A stretch of 64,000 nucleotides of DNA from Micromonospora solifontis (GTDB lineage Bacteria; Actinomycetota; Actinomycetes; Mycobacteriales; Micromonosporaceae), in the NCBI RefSeq assembly GCF_003725545.1, contig NZ_RJLN01000016.1:1-64000 (forward strand), written 5' to 3'. Both the position numbers and the translations under genes were made by a program. A model generated the notes under the pieces. It was not told the origin of the DNA. It did not search any database and saw nothing but the letters and a program-made list of their open reading frames with translations. The first letter of the stretch is position 1. Each line of letters starts with the position of its first letter. Shown piece by piece: positions 52,862 through 62,108 of this stretch.

Positions 52862-55800
52862 ATGGAGGCGTACCGGCTGGTGCGCCGGCCCGGTGGGGTG
52901 GGGGCGGGGGTCGTCCACTCCGGCGGGGCGGGGCAGGGGGGTGGCCGGGCCGAGGGCCCGGCCGTAGCGGAGCCGCGATCCGGGGGGTCGACGGGCGATG
53001 GCGCGCACCCGCGCGCCGCCCACGGACCCGACGCGCGGCGACCCGATCCGGTGCAGGCCGAGGTGGTCGCGCACACCGACGGGCCGATGCTGGTGGTCGG
53101 CGGGCCGGGCACCGGCAAGACCAGCACGCTCGTCGAGGCGGTCGCCGCCCGGGTGGCCGAGGGCGTCGACCCGGAACGCATTCTGGTGCTCACCTTCGGC
53201 CGGCGCGGCGCCACCGACCTGCGCCACCGGATCGAGGCGCGGATCGCCGGCACCGGCCACCGCCCCGCCGACGGGCCGGCGGTCGGCGGCACCGCGACCC
53301 GGCCCGTCCGGGTGGTCCGCGAGCCGCTGGTGCGCACCTTCCCGGCGTACGCCTTCGGACTGCTGCGGCGGGCCGCCGTCGAGCGGGGCGAACCGTCGCC
53401 CCGGCTGCTCACCGGTCCCGAGCAGGACCTGATCATCCGCGAGCTGCTGGACGTGGTCGGCGAGGAGCCGGGCGACGACCCGGTCGGCTGGCCGGAGGAC
53501 CTGCGCCCCGCGCTGCGTACCCGGGCCTTCGCCCAGCAGCTCCGCGACCTGCTGATGCGTGCCGCCGAGCGGGGCGTCGGCCCGGTCGAGCTGGCCCGGC
53601 TGGGGGAGAAGCTGGGCCGCGCCGACTGGCCGGCCGCCGCCCGCTTCCTCCGCGAGTACGTCGCCGTCCTCGCCCTGCGCGACGTCAGCAACCGGGGCTC
53701 CATCGCGTACGACCCGGCCGAACTGGTCCGGGCCGCCACCGGCATGCTGCTCGACGACCCCGAGCTGCTGGCCGCCGAGCGCCGCCGGCTGGCGCACGTC
53801 TACGTGGACGAACTCGCCGACACCGACCCCGCCCAGCTCGACCTGCTCGCCGTGCTGGCCGGCGGTGGCAAGTCCCTGGTCGCCTTCGCCGACCCGGACT
53901 CCTCCACGTACGCCTTCCGCGGCGCCGACCCGGCCGGCGTGGGCACCTTCCCGCACCGGTTCCGCACCGCCTCCGGGGCGCCGGCCGCGCAGGTCACGCT
54001 GACCACGTCGTACCGGGCCGGGCCGGAGCTGCTCGCGGCGACCGCCCGGCTGGCCCGCCGGCTGCGCGGCCCGGCGGGGCACCGCCGGCTGCACCCGCTG
54101 CCCGACGCGCCACCCGGCGCCGTCGAGGTACGCACCTTCCGCTCCGCCACCAGCGAGTCCGCCTGGCTGGCCCACGCGCTGCGCGAGGCGCACCTGCTCG
54201 ACGGGGTGCCCTGGTCCCGGATGGCGGTGCTGGTCCGGTCCACCGGCCGGCAGCTGCCGTCGCTGCGACGGGCCCTGCACACGGCCGGGGTGCCGACCGT
54301 GGTGCACGGCGAGGACCTGCCGCTGCACCTGCAGCCCGGGGTGGCCCCGCTGCTGCTCCTGCTCCGCTGCGCTCTCGACCCCGAGCAGCTGGACGAGGAG
54401 GCGGCGGTCGCCCTGCTGCACTCGCCGCTGGGCGGCGCCGACCCGCTCGCCGAACGCCGGCTGCGGCAGGGCCTCCGCGCGCTGGCGCTGGCCGCCGGCG
54501 ACCGCCGTCCCTCCGGCGAGCTGATCGTCGAGGCGCTGCGCGACCCGGCCGAACTGGCCACCGTGGAGCGGCGCTGGGCGGCCCCCGCGCAGGCGGTGGC
54601 CCGCCTGCTGGACACCGCCCGGCAGGCCGCCGCCGGGCCGGGCGCGACCGCCGAGGACGTGCTGTGGGCGGTGTGGCGGGAGAGCGGCCTGGCCGAGCGC
54701 TGGGCCGGGGCGATCACCCGGGGTCGGGCGGCCACCGGCGAGCACGAGACCGCGCAGCGCTGGCGGGCCGAGGCCGCCGACCGGGACCTGGACGCGGTGC
54801 TGGTGCTCTTCGACGCGGCGGCCCGGTTCACCGACCGGCTGCCCGGCGCGCGTACCGAGGTCTTCCTCGACCACGTGCTCGGCCAGGACCTGCCCGCCGA
54901 CACCCTCGCCGCCAGCGCCGACCGGGGCGAGGCGGTACGCCTGCTCACCGCGCACGCCGCCAAGGGGTTGGAGTGGGACCTGGTCGCCATCGCCGGGGTG
55001 CAGGAGGGTGTCTGGCCGGACCTGCGGCTGCGCGGCAGTTTGCTCGGCTCGGAACGGCTGGTCGACGTGCTCGCCGGCCGGGCCGACGGCGCCGGTCTCC
55101 GGGCCAGCCTGGTCGGGCAGACCTCGGCGCTGCTCGACGAGGAGCGCCGGCTCTTCCACGTGGCGGTCAGCCGGGCCCGCCGCCGGCTGCTGGTCACCGC
55201 GGTCGCCTCCGCGGCGGTGGGCGGCGACGACCACGAGGAGCAGCCCAGCCGCTTCCTGCACGAACTGGCCGCCGCCGGGCCGCCGGCCGTGGGTGGGAGC
55301 GGCGCGCCGCCGGCCGGCCCGCACCCGACGCCGATGCCGGACGGGCCGGTGCCGGTCGTCGACGACCCGCCGGACGGCGCGCCGGTGGTTCTCCCGGTCA
55401 CCCTGCCGCCGCGCGGGCTCACCCTGTCCGCGCTGGTCGCGGAGCTGCGTACCGCGGTCACCGACCCGGCCGTGCCGGTCACCCGGCGGCGCGCGGCGGC
55501 GGCCGAGCTGGCCCGGCTGGCCGCCGCCGGGGTGCCCGGCGCGCACCCAGACGACTGGTGGGGGCTGCGCGGCCTCTCCGACGACCGGCCGCTGGTCGAC
55601 GAGGGAGAGCCGGTCCGGGTCACCCCGTCGGCGATGGAGAGCGCGCTGCGGTGCAGCCTGCGTTGGCTGCTGGAACGGCACGGCGGCAGCGGTCCGGCCA
55701 GCGCCGCGCAGGGCGTCGGCAACCTGGTGCACGCCGCCGCGATGCTGGCCGAGGACGCCAGCGCCGACCGGACCGCCCTGCTGGACTACGTGGCCGCCCG

Positions 55801-56395
55801 GTTCGACGCGATCGAGCTGGCCGCCCGCTGGATGGTCGGCCCCGAGCGGCAGCGCGCCGAGGCGATGGTGGACAAGCTGCTCCGCTGGCTGGCCGGCAAC
55901 CCGCGCCGGCTGCTCGCCATCGAGCACGAGTTCGCCGTCCGGCTGGACGACCCGGCCCGGCCGATCGAGCTGACCGGCCGGGTGGACCGGCTGGAGGTCG
56001 ACGAGGACGGCCGGCTCGTGGTCATCGACCTGAAGACCGGCAAGTCCACCGCGGTCACCGAGCGGGAGGTCGCCGAGCATCCGCAGCTCGGGGCGTACCA
56101 GGCGGCGGTGGAGGCGGGAGCGTTCGCGGAGTTCGGCGAGGAGTCCGGGGGCGCCGCGCTGGTGCAGCTCGGCACCGGGGCGAAGGAGGCCAAGGAGCAG
56201 GCGCAGGCCGCCGCCGGGGAGGGCCCCGAGGCCGGGTGGGCCACCGCGCTGGTCCGGCGGACCGCGGACACGATGGCCGCCGCGACGTTCGCGGCGGTCG
56301 CCAACGCCAAGTGCCGGGTCTGCCCGGTACGCACCAGCTGCCCGGTGTCCGGCCAGGGCCGCCAGGTCGTCGAGCCGCCCGCGGAGAGCCCGTGA
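52862..56395 (+). CDS. adnA: AdnA-like helicase-nuclease subunit (UvrD-type motor plus RecB-family nuclease)
   Basis: About 1177 aa. Motor motifs: a Q-motif-like PDPVQAEVV, Walker A GGPGTGKTS near residue 80, a weak motif II VYVDELADTDPAQ near 313 (the usual DEYQDT is changed), HAAKGLEWDLVAIAGV and FHVAVSRARRRLL. The C-terminal nuclease has GRVDRLEV, VIDLKTGKS and QLGAYQ. Fe-S-type cysteines are at about 929 and in CRVCPVRTSCP near 1150. Between YRLVRRP and the Q-motif there are about 45 low-complexity residues. Start ATG 52862 (alternative 52853). AdnAB is the actinobacterial end-resection machine; the weaker motor is expected for AdnA. AdnB overlaps by 4 nt. Confidence 0.9.
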   Translation: MEAYRLVRRPGGVGAGVVHSGGAGQGGGRAEGPAVAEPRSGGSTGDGAHPRAAHGPDARRPDPVQAEVVAHTDGPMLVVGGPGTGKTSTLVEAVAARVAEGVDPERILVLTFGRRGATDLRHRIEARIAGTGHRPADGPAVGGTATRPVRVVREPLVRTFPAYAFGLLRRAAVERGEPSPRLLTGPEQDLIIRELLDVVGEEPGDDPVGWPEDLRPALRTRAFAQQLRDLLMRAAERGVGPVELARLGEKLGRADWPAAARFLREYVAVLALRDVSNRGSIAYDPAELVRAATGMLLDDPELLAAERRRLAHVYVDELADTDPAQLDLLAVLAGGGKSLVAFADPDSSTYAFRGADPAGVGTFPHRFRTASGAPAAQVTLTTSYRAGPELLAATARLARRLRGPAGHRRLHPLPDAPPGAVEVRTFRSATSESAWLAHALREAHLLDGVPWSRMAVLVRSTGRQLPSLRRALHTAGVPTVVHGEDLPLHLQPGVAPLLLLLRCALDPEQLDEEAAVALLHSPLGGADPLAERRLRQGLRALALAAGDRRPSGELIVEALRDPAELATVERRWAAPAQAVARLLDTARQAAAGPGATAEDVLWAVWRESGLAERWAGAITRGRAATGEHETAQRWRAEAADRDLDAVLVLFDAAARFTDRLPGARTEVFLDHVLGQDLPADTLAASADRGEAVRLLTAHAAKGLEWDLVAIAGVQEGVWPDLRLRGSLLGSERLVDVLAGRADGAGLRASLVGQTSALLDEERRLFHVAVSRARRRLLVTAVASAAVGGDDHEEQPSRFLHELAAAGPPAVGGSGAPPAGPHPTPMPDGPVPVVDDPPDGAPVVLPVTLPPRGLTLSALVAELRTAVTDPAVPVTRRRAAAAELARLAAAGVPGAHPDDWWGLRGLSDDRPLVDEGEPVRVTPSAMESALRCSLRWLLERHGGSGPASAAQGVGNLVHAAAMLAEDASADRTALLDYVAARFDAIELAARWMVGPERQRAEAMVDKLLRWLAGNPRRLLAIEHEFAVRLDDPARPIELTGRVDRLEVDEDGRLVVIDLKTGKSTAVTEREVAEHPQLGAYQAAVEAGAFAEFGEESGGAALVQLGTGAKEAKEQAQAAAGEGPEAGWATALVRRTADTMAAATFAAVANAKCRVCPVRTSCPVSGQGRQVVEPPAESP

Positions 56396-59300
56396 CCACC
56401 CAGCCCACGCTGTTCGGCGCCGGTGCCGCCCCGGCGCCCCGCGCCGCCGACGCCGGCCCCCGCTACACGCCGGTCGAGCTGGCCAAGCTGCTCCGGCTGC
56501 CGGCGCCCACCCGGGAGCAGGCGGCGATCATCGCGGCCCCGGTCGAGCCGCTGCTGGTGGTGGCCGGCGCCGGCTCCGGCAAGACCGAGACGATGGCCGC
56601 CCGGGTGGTCTGGTTGGTCGCCAACCAGTACGTCCGGCCCGAGCAGGTGCTCGGCCTCACCTTCACCCGCAAGGCCGCCGGCGAGCTGGCGCACCGCGTG
56701 CGTACCCGGCTCGACCAGCTGATCCGCCGGCTCGGTCGGCAGGGCCGGGATCCGCACGAGGACCCGCTCACCGGCGAGCCGACCGTCTCCACCTACCACT
56801 CGTACGCCGGGCGGATCGTCACCGAGCACGGGCTGCGGGCCGGCTACGAGCCGACCACCCGGCTGCTCACCGAGGCGTCCCGCTGGCAGCTCGTCGACCT
56901 GCTGGTGCGCAACTACGACGGGGACATGTCCGAGGTGGACCGGATGCCGTCCACCATCACCGACGCGGTGCTGGCGCTGGCCGGGGAGCTGGACGAGCAC
57001 CTGGTCGATCCGGACGATCTGGCCGCCTGGACCGGCCGGTTCTTCGCCGACGTGCAGTCCCGCCCCGGCCGGGTCTACGCGGACGTGAAGAAGGCGCTCC
57101 AGCTCCAGCGGACCCGGCTCAAGCTGCTACCCCTGGTCCGCGCGTACGCCCGGCGCAAGGACGACTTCGAGGCGATGGACTTCGCCGACCAGCTCGCCCG
57201 GGCGGCCCGGGTGGCCCGGGACCACCCCGGCGTCGGGGTGATCGAGCGGGACCGCTTCCGGGTGGTGCTGCTCGACGAGTACCAGGACACCAGCCACGCC
57301 CAGGTGGTGCTGCTCAACGCGCTGTTCGGCGGCGGCCACCCGGTCACCGCCGTGGGCGACCCCTGCCAGTCGATCTACGGCTGGCGGGGGGCCAGCGCCG
57401 GCACGCTGGACCGGTTCCCCACCGAGTTCGCCCGCGCCGACGGCACCCCCGCCGAGGTGCTGAGCCTCACCACCAGCTGGCGCAACCGGCCGGAGATCCT
57501 CGGCGTCGCCAACGCGCTCTCGGTGCCGCTGCGGGCGGCCGGCGCCCGGGTGCCCGAGCTGCACGCCGCGCTCAGCGTCCGCGAGCCGATCCCGCACCGC
57601 AGCCCGCGCGGCCGGGCCGCCGGCACCGTGCACTGCGCGCTCCTGGAGACGTACGCCGACGAGGCGGACTGGATCGCGGACAGCGTGCTGGCCGCCTGGC
57701 GGGGCGCGGCCGGGACGCCCGGCGCGCTGCCCGAGCACATCCCGGTGCCGCAGCGCCCCACCACCGCCGTGCTGGTCCGGGTGCGCAGCCAGATCCCGGC
57801 GATCGAGTCCGCGCTGCGCGCCCGCGGGCTGCCGGTCGACGTGGTCGGGCTCGGCGGCCTGCTGGACACCCCCGAGGTCCGGGACGTGGTCTGCACGCTG
57901 CGGGTGCTCGCCGACCCGACCGACGGGGCGGCGCTGCTGCGGCTGCTCACCGGGGCGCGCTGGCGGATCGGGCCGCGTGACCTGGTGGCCCTGCACCGGC
58001 GGGCGAAGGCGATCGCCCGGGCCCGCCGGGAGCTGGCCGGCGAGGGCGGGCCCGAGATCACCGTGGACGCGCTCGACGAGGCGACCCTGGTCGAGGCGCT
58101 GGCCGACCTCGGGCCGGCGCAGGCGTACTCGGCGGAGGGGTACGCCCGGCTGCGCGCGTACGGGATGGAGCTGGCGCTGCTGCGGTACCGGCTCGACCAG
58201 TCCCTGCCGGAGCTGATCGCGGACATCGAGCGGACCATCGGCCTGGACGTGGAGGTGGCGGTCCGGGCCGGCCGGGACGGCACCGGCGACGCCGGCCTGG
58301 CCCGCGGCCACCTGGACGCGCTCGGCGACGTGGCGGCCCGGTTCAGCGGTGAGACGCCCGGCGCCACGCTGGCCGGCTTCCTCGCCTATCTGGCCGCCGC
58401 CGAGGACGAGGAGCGCGGTCTCACCCCGGGCGAGGTCGAGGTGGTGGAGGGCGCGGTGCAGATCCTCACCGCGCACGCCGCCAAGGGACTGGAGTGGGAC
58501 GTCGTGGCGGTCGCCGGGCTGAGCCGGGGCGTCTGGCCGGGGCCGGTGCGCAACTCCGACCACTGGCTGGGCGGGCTCGGCGTGCTGCCGTTCCCGCTGC
58601 GCGGCGACGCCGACGGCCTGCCCGAGCTGGGGCTGACCGGGGCCGGGGACCAGCGGGGGGTGGCCCGGGCGCTGGAGGACTTCACCGACGCCTGGCGGGC
58701 CCACGACGAGCGGGAGGAGCGCCGGCTGGCGTACGTGGCGGTGACCCGGCCCCGGCGGCTGCTGCTCTGCTCCGGCCACTGGTGGGGGGAGGGGACGAAG
58801 CGGTTCCGCGGTCCCTCGGTGTTCCTGCGCGAGGTGCACGACGCGTGCCTGGACGGCACCGCCGGGCACCTGGTCGACGAGTGGGCGCCCGAGCCGGCCC
58901 CGGACGCGGTCAACCCGACCACCGAGCAGGTGCTCCGCGCCGAGTGGCCGGCCGACCCGCTCGGCGCCCGCCGCCCGGCGCTGGCCGAGGCCGCCGCCCT
59001 GGTCCGCCGGTACCTCGCCGACCCCGACGCGGCCCACCGCGAGGCGGCCGTCCTCGCCGCCGGCGCCGCGGCCGTCGACCTCCGGACCGCCGTCGAAGGA
59101 GCCGTGCCCGCCGCCGCGCCGCCGGCCGACGATGCCGAGGTGGCGCGCTGGCGGCGGGAGGCCGACCTGCTCCTAACCGAGCGGGCGGAACTGCTGCGCG
59201 GGGCGGAGGCGGTCGAGGTCGAGCTGCCCGGGCACCTGTCGGTGACCCAGTTGGTGGCGCTGCGCCGCGACCCGGCGGGCCTGGCCCGGACGCTGCGCCG

Positions 59301-59844
59301 GCCCATGCCGAGCGAGCCCAACCCGTACGCCCGTCGGGGCACCGCCTTCCACACCTGGCTGGAGCAGCGCTTCGGCGCCGACCGGCTGCTCGATGTGGAC
59401 GAGCTGCCGGGCGCGGCGGACGAGGATGCCGCCCCGGACGAGGCGCTCACCGACCTCCAGGAGCGCTTCCTGGCCAGCGAGTGGGCCGACCGGGTGCCGG
59501 TCGAGGTGGAGGTGCCGTTCGCCACAGTGATCGCCGGCGTGGTGGTACGCGGCCGGATGGACGCCGTCTTCGCCCGCCCCGGCGGCCGGTACGACGTGGT
59601 CGACTGGAAGACCGGCCGGCAGCCCACCGGACGGGAGGCCGAGGCGGCGGCGGTGCAGCTCGCCGTCTACCGGCTGGCCTGGGCCGAGCTCGCCGGGGTG
59701 CCGGTCGAGCGGGTAGGGGCCGCCTTCCACTACGTCCGGGACGGGGTCACCGTCCGGCCGGCGGACCTGCTGGACGCCGACGGGCTGACCGCACTGGTCG
59801 GCGGCGTGCCGGAAATTTCGGCGGACGGGCGCGGCGTTACGTAA
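56392..59844 (+). CDS. adnB: AdnB-like helicase-nuclease subunit (UvrD-type motor plus RecB-family nuclease)
   Basis: About 1150 aa. Motor motifs are canonical: LRLPAPTREQAAIIAAP, Walker A GAGSGKTET near residue 60, motif II LLDEYQDTSHAQ near 293, QSIYGWRGA, HAAKGLEWDVVAVAGL and YVAVTRPRRLLLC. The nuclease domain has GRMDAVF, DVVDWKTGR and QLAVYRLAW. This is the strong motor of the pair, as in mycobacterial AdnB, which drives 3'-5' translocation and degradation at DNA breaks. Start GTG 56392 overlaps the adnA stop (GTGA). The next gene is cspA after a 210-nt leader. Confidence 0.93.
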   Translation: MTTQPTLFGAGAAPAPRAADAGPRYTPVELAKLLRLPAPTREQAAIIAAPVEPLLVVAGAGSGKTETMAARVVWLVANQYVRPEQVLGLTFTRKAAGELAHRVRTRLDQLIRRLGRQGRDPHEDPLTGEPTVSTYHSYAGRIVTEHGLRAGYEPTTRLLTEASRWQLVDLLVRNYDGDMSEVDRMPSTITDAVLALAGELDEHLVDPDDLAAWTGRFFADVQSRPGRVYADVKKALQLQRTRLKLLPLVRAYARRKDDFEAMDFADQLARAARVARDHPGVGVIERDRFRVVLLDEYQDTSHAQVVLLNALFGGGHPVTAVGDPCQSIYGWRGASAGTLDRFPTEFARADGTPAEVLSLTTSWRNRPEILGVANALSVPLRAAGARVPELHAALSVREPIPHRSPRGRAAGTVHCALLETYADEADWIADSVLAAWRGAAGTPGALPEHIPVPQRPTTAVLVRVRSQIPAIESALRARGLPVDVVGLGGLLDTPEVRDVVCTLRVLADPTDGAALLRLLTGARWRIGPRDLVALHRRAKAIARARRELAGEGGPEITVDALDEATLVEALADLGPAQAYSAEGYARLRAYGMELALLRYRLDQSLPELIADIERTIGLDVEVAVRAGRDGTGDAGLARGHLDALGDVAARFSGETPGATLAGFLAYLAAAEDEERGLTPGEVEVVEGAVQILTAHAAKGLEWDVVAVAGLSRGVWPGPVRNSDHWLGGLGVLPFPLRGDADGLPELGLTGAGDQRGVARALEDFTDAWRAHDEREERRLAYVAVTRPRRLLLCSGHWWGEGTKRFRGPSVFLREVHDACLDGTAGHLVDEWAPEPAPDAVNPTTEQVLRAEWPADPLGARRPALAEAAALVRRYLADPDAAHREAAVLAAGAAAVDLRTAVEGAVPAAAPPADDAEVARWRREADLLLTERAELLRGAEAVEVELPGHLSVTQLVALRRDPAGLARTLRRPMPSEPNPYARRGTAFHTWLEQRFGADRLLDVDELPGAADEDAAPDEALTDLQERFLASEWADRVPVEVEVPFATVIAGVVVRGRMDAVFARPGGRYDVVDWKTGRQPTGREAEAAAVQLAVYRLAWAELAGVPVERVGAAFHYVRDGVTVRPADLLDADGLTALVGGVPEISADGRGVT

Positions 59845-59851
59845 ACCGTGG

Positions 59852-59857
59852 TAGGTT
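59852..59857 (+). promoter_or_regulatory. Possible -10 of cspA
   Basis: TAGGTT lies within GTGGTAGGTTAGGC about 200 nt upstream of the cspA start, giving a long leader as is usual for cold-shock genes. No clear -35 box was found. Confidence 0.35.
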
Positions 59858-59894
59858 AGGCGCGTTGCAGTTTTGGTTACCAGAGACTCTGTGT

Positions 59895-59922
59895 GCGCCT
59901 GGCGGATTGTGGCCCCAGGCGC
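59895..59922 (+). promoter_or_regulatory. Attenuator-like hairpin in the cspA leader
   Basis: A perfect 8-bp stem (GCGCCTGG 59895-59902 with CCAGGCGC 59915-59922) around a 12-nt loop is followed directly by TCTTTGTTGTG. It resembles an intrinsic terminator within the long 5' leader of cspA. Confidence 0.55.
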
Positions 59923-60055
59923 TCTTTGTTGTGTCCGGAGTTCTCCGGGCGGGGCGACCAGCAGCGACAGGTGCGCCGCGCATCTCCGCGCGACGCACTC
60001 AATTTCGGCCCGCAACAGGTGCGGGTCCGAACGTTCCGTCAAGGAGACGAAACAC

Positions 60056-60259
60056 ATGGCAATTGGCACCGTCAAGTGGTTCAACGCTGACAAGGGCTTC
60101 GGCTTCATCACCCCGGACGGCGGCGGCGCCGACGTCTTCGCCCACTTCTCGGCGATCCAGTCCTCCGGCTACCGGAGCCTGGACGAGAACCAGCGGGTCG
60201 AGTTCGAGGTGACCCAGGGCCAGAAGGGCCCGCAGGCGGAGAACATCCGCCCGCTCTGA
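60056..60259 (+). CDS. cspA: Cold-shock protein
   Basis: Single cold-shock domain of 67 aa. RNP-1 is KGFGFI and RNP-2 is DVFAHFS; the start [10 protein letters not shown] is typical of the family. It binds single-stranded RNA/DNA and works as an RNA chaperone. ATG 60056 follows an AAGGAG ribosome-binding site. The long leader contains an attenuator-like hairpin, and the gene ends at a large hairpin. A DEAD-box helicase follows, so RNA unwinding and chaperoning genes are neighbours. Confidence 0.97.
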   Translation: MAIGTVKWFNADKGFGFITPDGGGADVFAHFSAIQSSGYRSLDENQRVEFEVTQGQKGPQAENIRPL

Positions 60260-60306
60260 TCTTCGGATCGCTCAGCACCATCCACCGCGCCCTCAGGGCA
60301 CGGTGA

Positions 60307-60368
60307 CGGGCCCGGTCCGCCGCGCCGCCCCCGCTCCGGCGGGCGGCGCCCGGCGGCGGACCGGCCCG
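60307..60368 (+). terminator. Large hairpin after cspA
   Basis: An almost perfect stem (60307-60330 with 60341-60368, a 5-nt bulge on the right arm and a single-base bulge on the left) forms from C/G-rich sequence downstream of the cspA stop. It separates cspA from the DEAD-box gene. Confidence 0.7.
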
Positions 60369-60430
60369 TACCCCCTTCGGTTCGTGCTTGTGAGTCCCGG
60401 CGGACGAGTCCCCCGGTTGACAGCGTCGCT

Positions 60431-60464
60431 CTCGACGCCTCCCTCGACACGTGCCGCGTCGAGG
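60431..60464 (+). promoter_or_regulatory. Alternative stems that cover the ribosome-binding site of the DEAD-box gene
   Basis: CTCGACGC (60431-60438) and CCTCGAC (60442-60448) can each pair with the same segment GCGTCGAGG (60456-60464), which contains the Shine-Dalgarno GAGG before the ATG at 60476. The two pairings exclude each other, and both would hide the site. Confidence 0.5.
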
Positions 60465-60475
60465 AAGGCTTCCGC

Positions 60476-61741
60476 ATGACCATGACCATGAGCGCGCCCA
60501 CCTTCGCCACGACGGGCCTGGCTCCCGCGCTGCTCGCCGAACTGTCGGCGCAGGGCATCGCCGAGCCGTTCCCGATCCAGGCGGCGACCCTGCCGGACTC
60601 GCTCGCCGGCCGGGACGTGCTCGGCCGGGGCCGGACCGGGTCGGGCAAGACGCTCGCCTTCGGGCTGCCGCTGCTGTCCCGTACCGCCGGCCGTCGGGCC
60701 CGCCCCGGCCGGCCGCTGGCGCTCGTGCTGGTGCCGACCCGTGAGCTGGCCCAGCAGGTCACCACCGCGCTCGCCCCGTACGCCCGCGCGGTCGGGCTGC
60801 GCTGCGCCACCGTCGTCGGCGGGCTGTCCCTCCAACGGCAGGCGGACGCCCTGCGCGCCGGCGCCGAGGTGCTGGTGGCCACCCCGGGCCGGCTCCACGA
60901 CCTGATCAACCGCGGCGACGCCCGGCTGGACCAGGTGGCGATCACCGTGCTGGACGAGGCCGACCAGATGGCCGACATGGGCTTCCTGCCGCAGGTGACC
61001 AAGCTCCTGGAGCAGGTCGCCCCGAACGGGCAGCGGATGCTCTTCTCCGCCACCCTGGACGGCGGCGTGGACAAGCTGGTCCGCCGCTTCCTCACCGACC
61101 CGGTCTCGCACTCCGTCGACCCGGGCACCGCCACCGTGACCGCGATGACCCATCACGTGCTGCACGTCGACGCGGCGGACAAGCCCGACGCGCTCGCGCA
61201 CATCGCCGCGCGGGAGGGGCGCACCATCCTGTTCATCGCGACCAAGCACCGGGCCGACCGGGTCGCCCGCCAGCTGCTCGCCAAGGGGGTCCGGGCCGCC
61301 GCCCTGCACGGCGGCAAGTCGCAGCCGCAGCGCACCCGGATCCTGGAGCAGTTCCGTACCGGCCAGGTGACCGCGCTCGTGGCCACCGACGTGGCGGCTC
61401 GCGGCATCCACGTGGACGGGCTGGACATGGTGGTCAACGTGGACCCGCCGACCGAGGCGAAGGACTACCTGCACCGGGGCGGGCGTACCGCCCGGGCGGG
61501 GGAGTCCGGCACTGTGGTCACGCTGGTCCTGCCCGAGCAGCGCCGGGACGTCTCCCGGTTGATGAGCGTCGCCGGGATCACGCCCCGGAGCGCCCGGGTA
61601 CGCCCCGGCGACGAGGAGCTGAGCCGGGCCACCGGGGCCCGCGAGCCGTCCGGCGTACCGGTCACCATCGCCCCGCCGCCCCCGGCCTCGCTTTCGTCCG
61701 CCGCCCGCCCGGGGCGCTCCCGGCGTCCGCGCCGCCGCTGA
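60476..61741 (+). CDS. DEAD-box RNA helicase
   Basis: About 421 aa ATP-dependent RNA helicase. Q-motif region AEPFPIQAATLP, motif I GRTGSGKT, motif Ia PTRELAQQ, motif II DEAD, motif III SAT, motif V VATDVAARGIHV and motif VI HRGGRTARAG are all intact. The C-terminus is an Arg-rich tail (GRSRRPRRR). ATG 60476 is the first of three ATGs (MTMTM) and has GAGGAAGG upstream, which may be masked by RNA pairing in the leader. It lies directly after cspA; cold-induced ribosome or mRNA remodelling is inferred. Confidence 0.95.
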   Translation: MTMTMSAPTFATTGLAPALLAELSAQGIAEPFPIQAATLPDSLAGRDVLGRGRTGSGKTLAFGLPLLSRTAGRRARPGRPLALVLVPTRELAQQVTTALAPYARAVGLRCATVVGGLSLQRQADALRAGAEVLVATPGRLHDLINRGDARLDQVAITVLDEADQMADMGFLPQVTKLLEQVAPNGQRMLFSATLDGGVDKLVRRFLTDPVSHSVDPGTATVTAMTHHVLHVDAADKPDALAHIAAREGRTILFIATKHRADRVARQLLAKGVRAAALHGGKSQPQRTRILEQFRTGQVTALVATDVAARGIHVDGLDMVVNVDPPTEAKDYLHRGGRTARAGESGTVVTLVLPEQRRDVSRLMSVAGITPRSARVRPGDEELSRATGAREPSGVPVTIAPPPPASLSSAARPGRSRRPRRR

Positions 61742-61884
61742 CCGGACCCCGGGCGCTTTCTCGCCGTTGAGTCGGGGATCAGCGATCCGTGGGTCCGGTG
61801 GGCGACTGTTTCCCCGTGACTCGCCGGTGATGCTGGTTGCGGGGGAGCGAGGCCGGGCGTGCCGGCCGCGGGGGAGGGGTGACC

Positions 61885-62058
61885 ATGGCGGGCGACGCCG
61901 GTTCGAGGGCGACCCGTGAGCTGCTGCTGGTGCTCGCGATCGCGGGCGCGGGCCTGGTGCTCGCCATGGTCGCGGCCTTCGCGCCCTGGCACCCCGCCCC
62001 CGCCGGGCTGGTCGGTCTCCACCCGCCGGCCGGCGCCGCGGGGGACGCCGCCGGCTGA
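61885..62058 (+). CDS. Small single-pass membrane protein
   Basis: About 57 aa with one hydrophobic helix (ELLLVLAIAGAGLVLAMVAAF) and a Pro/Gly/Ala-rich tail. ATG 61885 is preceded by GGGAGGGG. The family is not recognised; such short proteins often go unannotated. It converges on the ABC permease gene. Confidence 0.6.
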   Translation: MAGDAGSRATRELLLVLAIAGAGLVLAMVAAFAPWHPAPAGLVGLHPPAGAAGDAAG

Positions 62059-62108
62059 CGCCGCCGTGCGACCCCGGGCGTCAAGCGACCGCGAGCACCG
62101 GGTCGTCG

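Noticed and set aside
52610..56080. 1156-aa open frame on the minus strand opposite adnA
   Set aside because: Antisense shadow; composition is Gly/Arg/Gln-rich and the opposite strand has all helicase and nuclease motifs.
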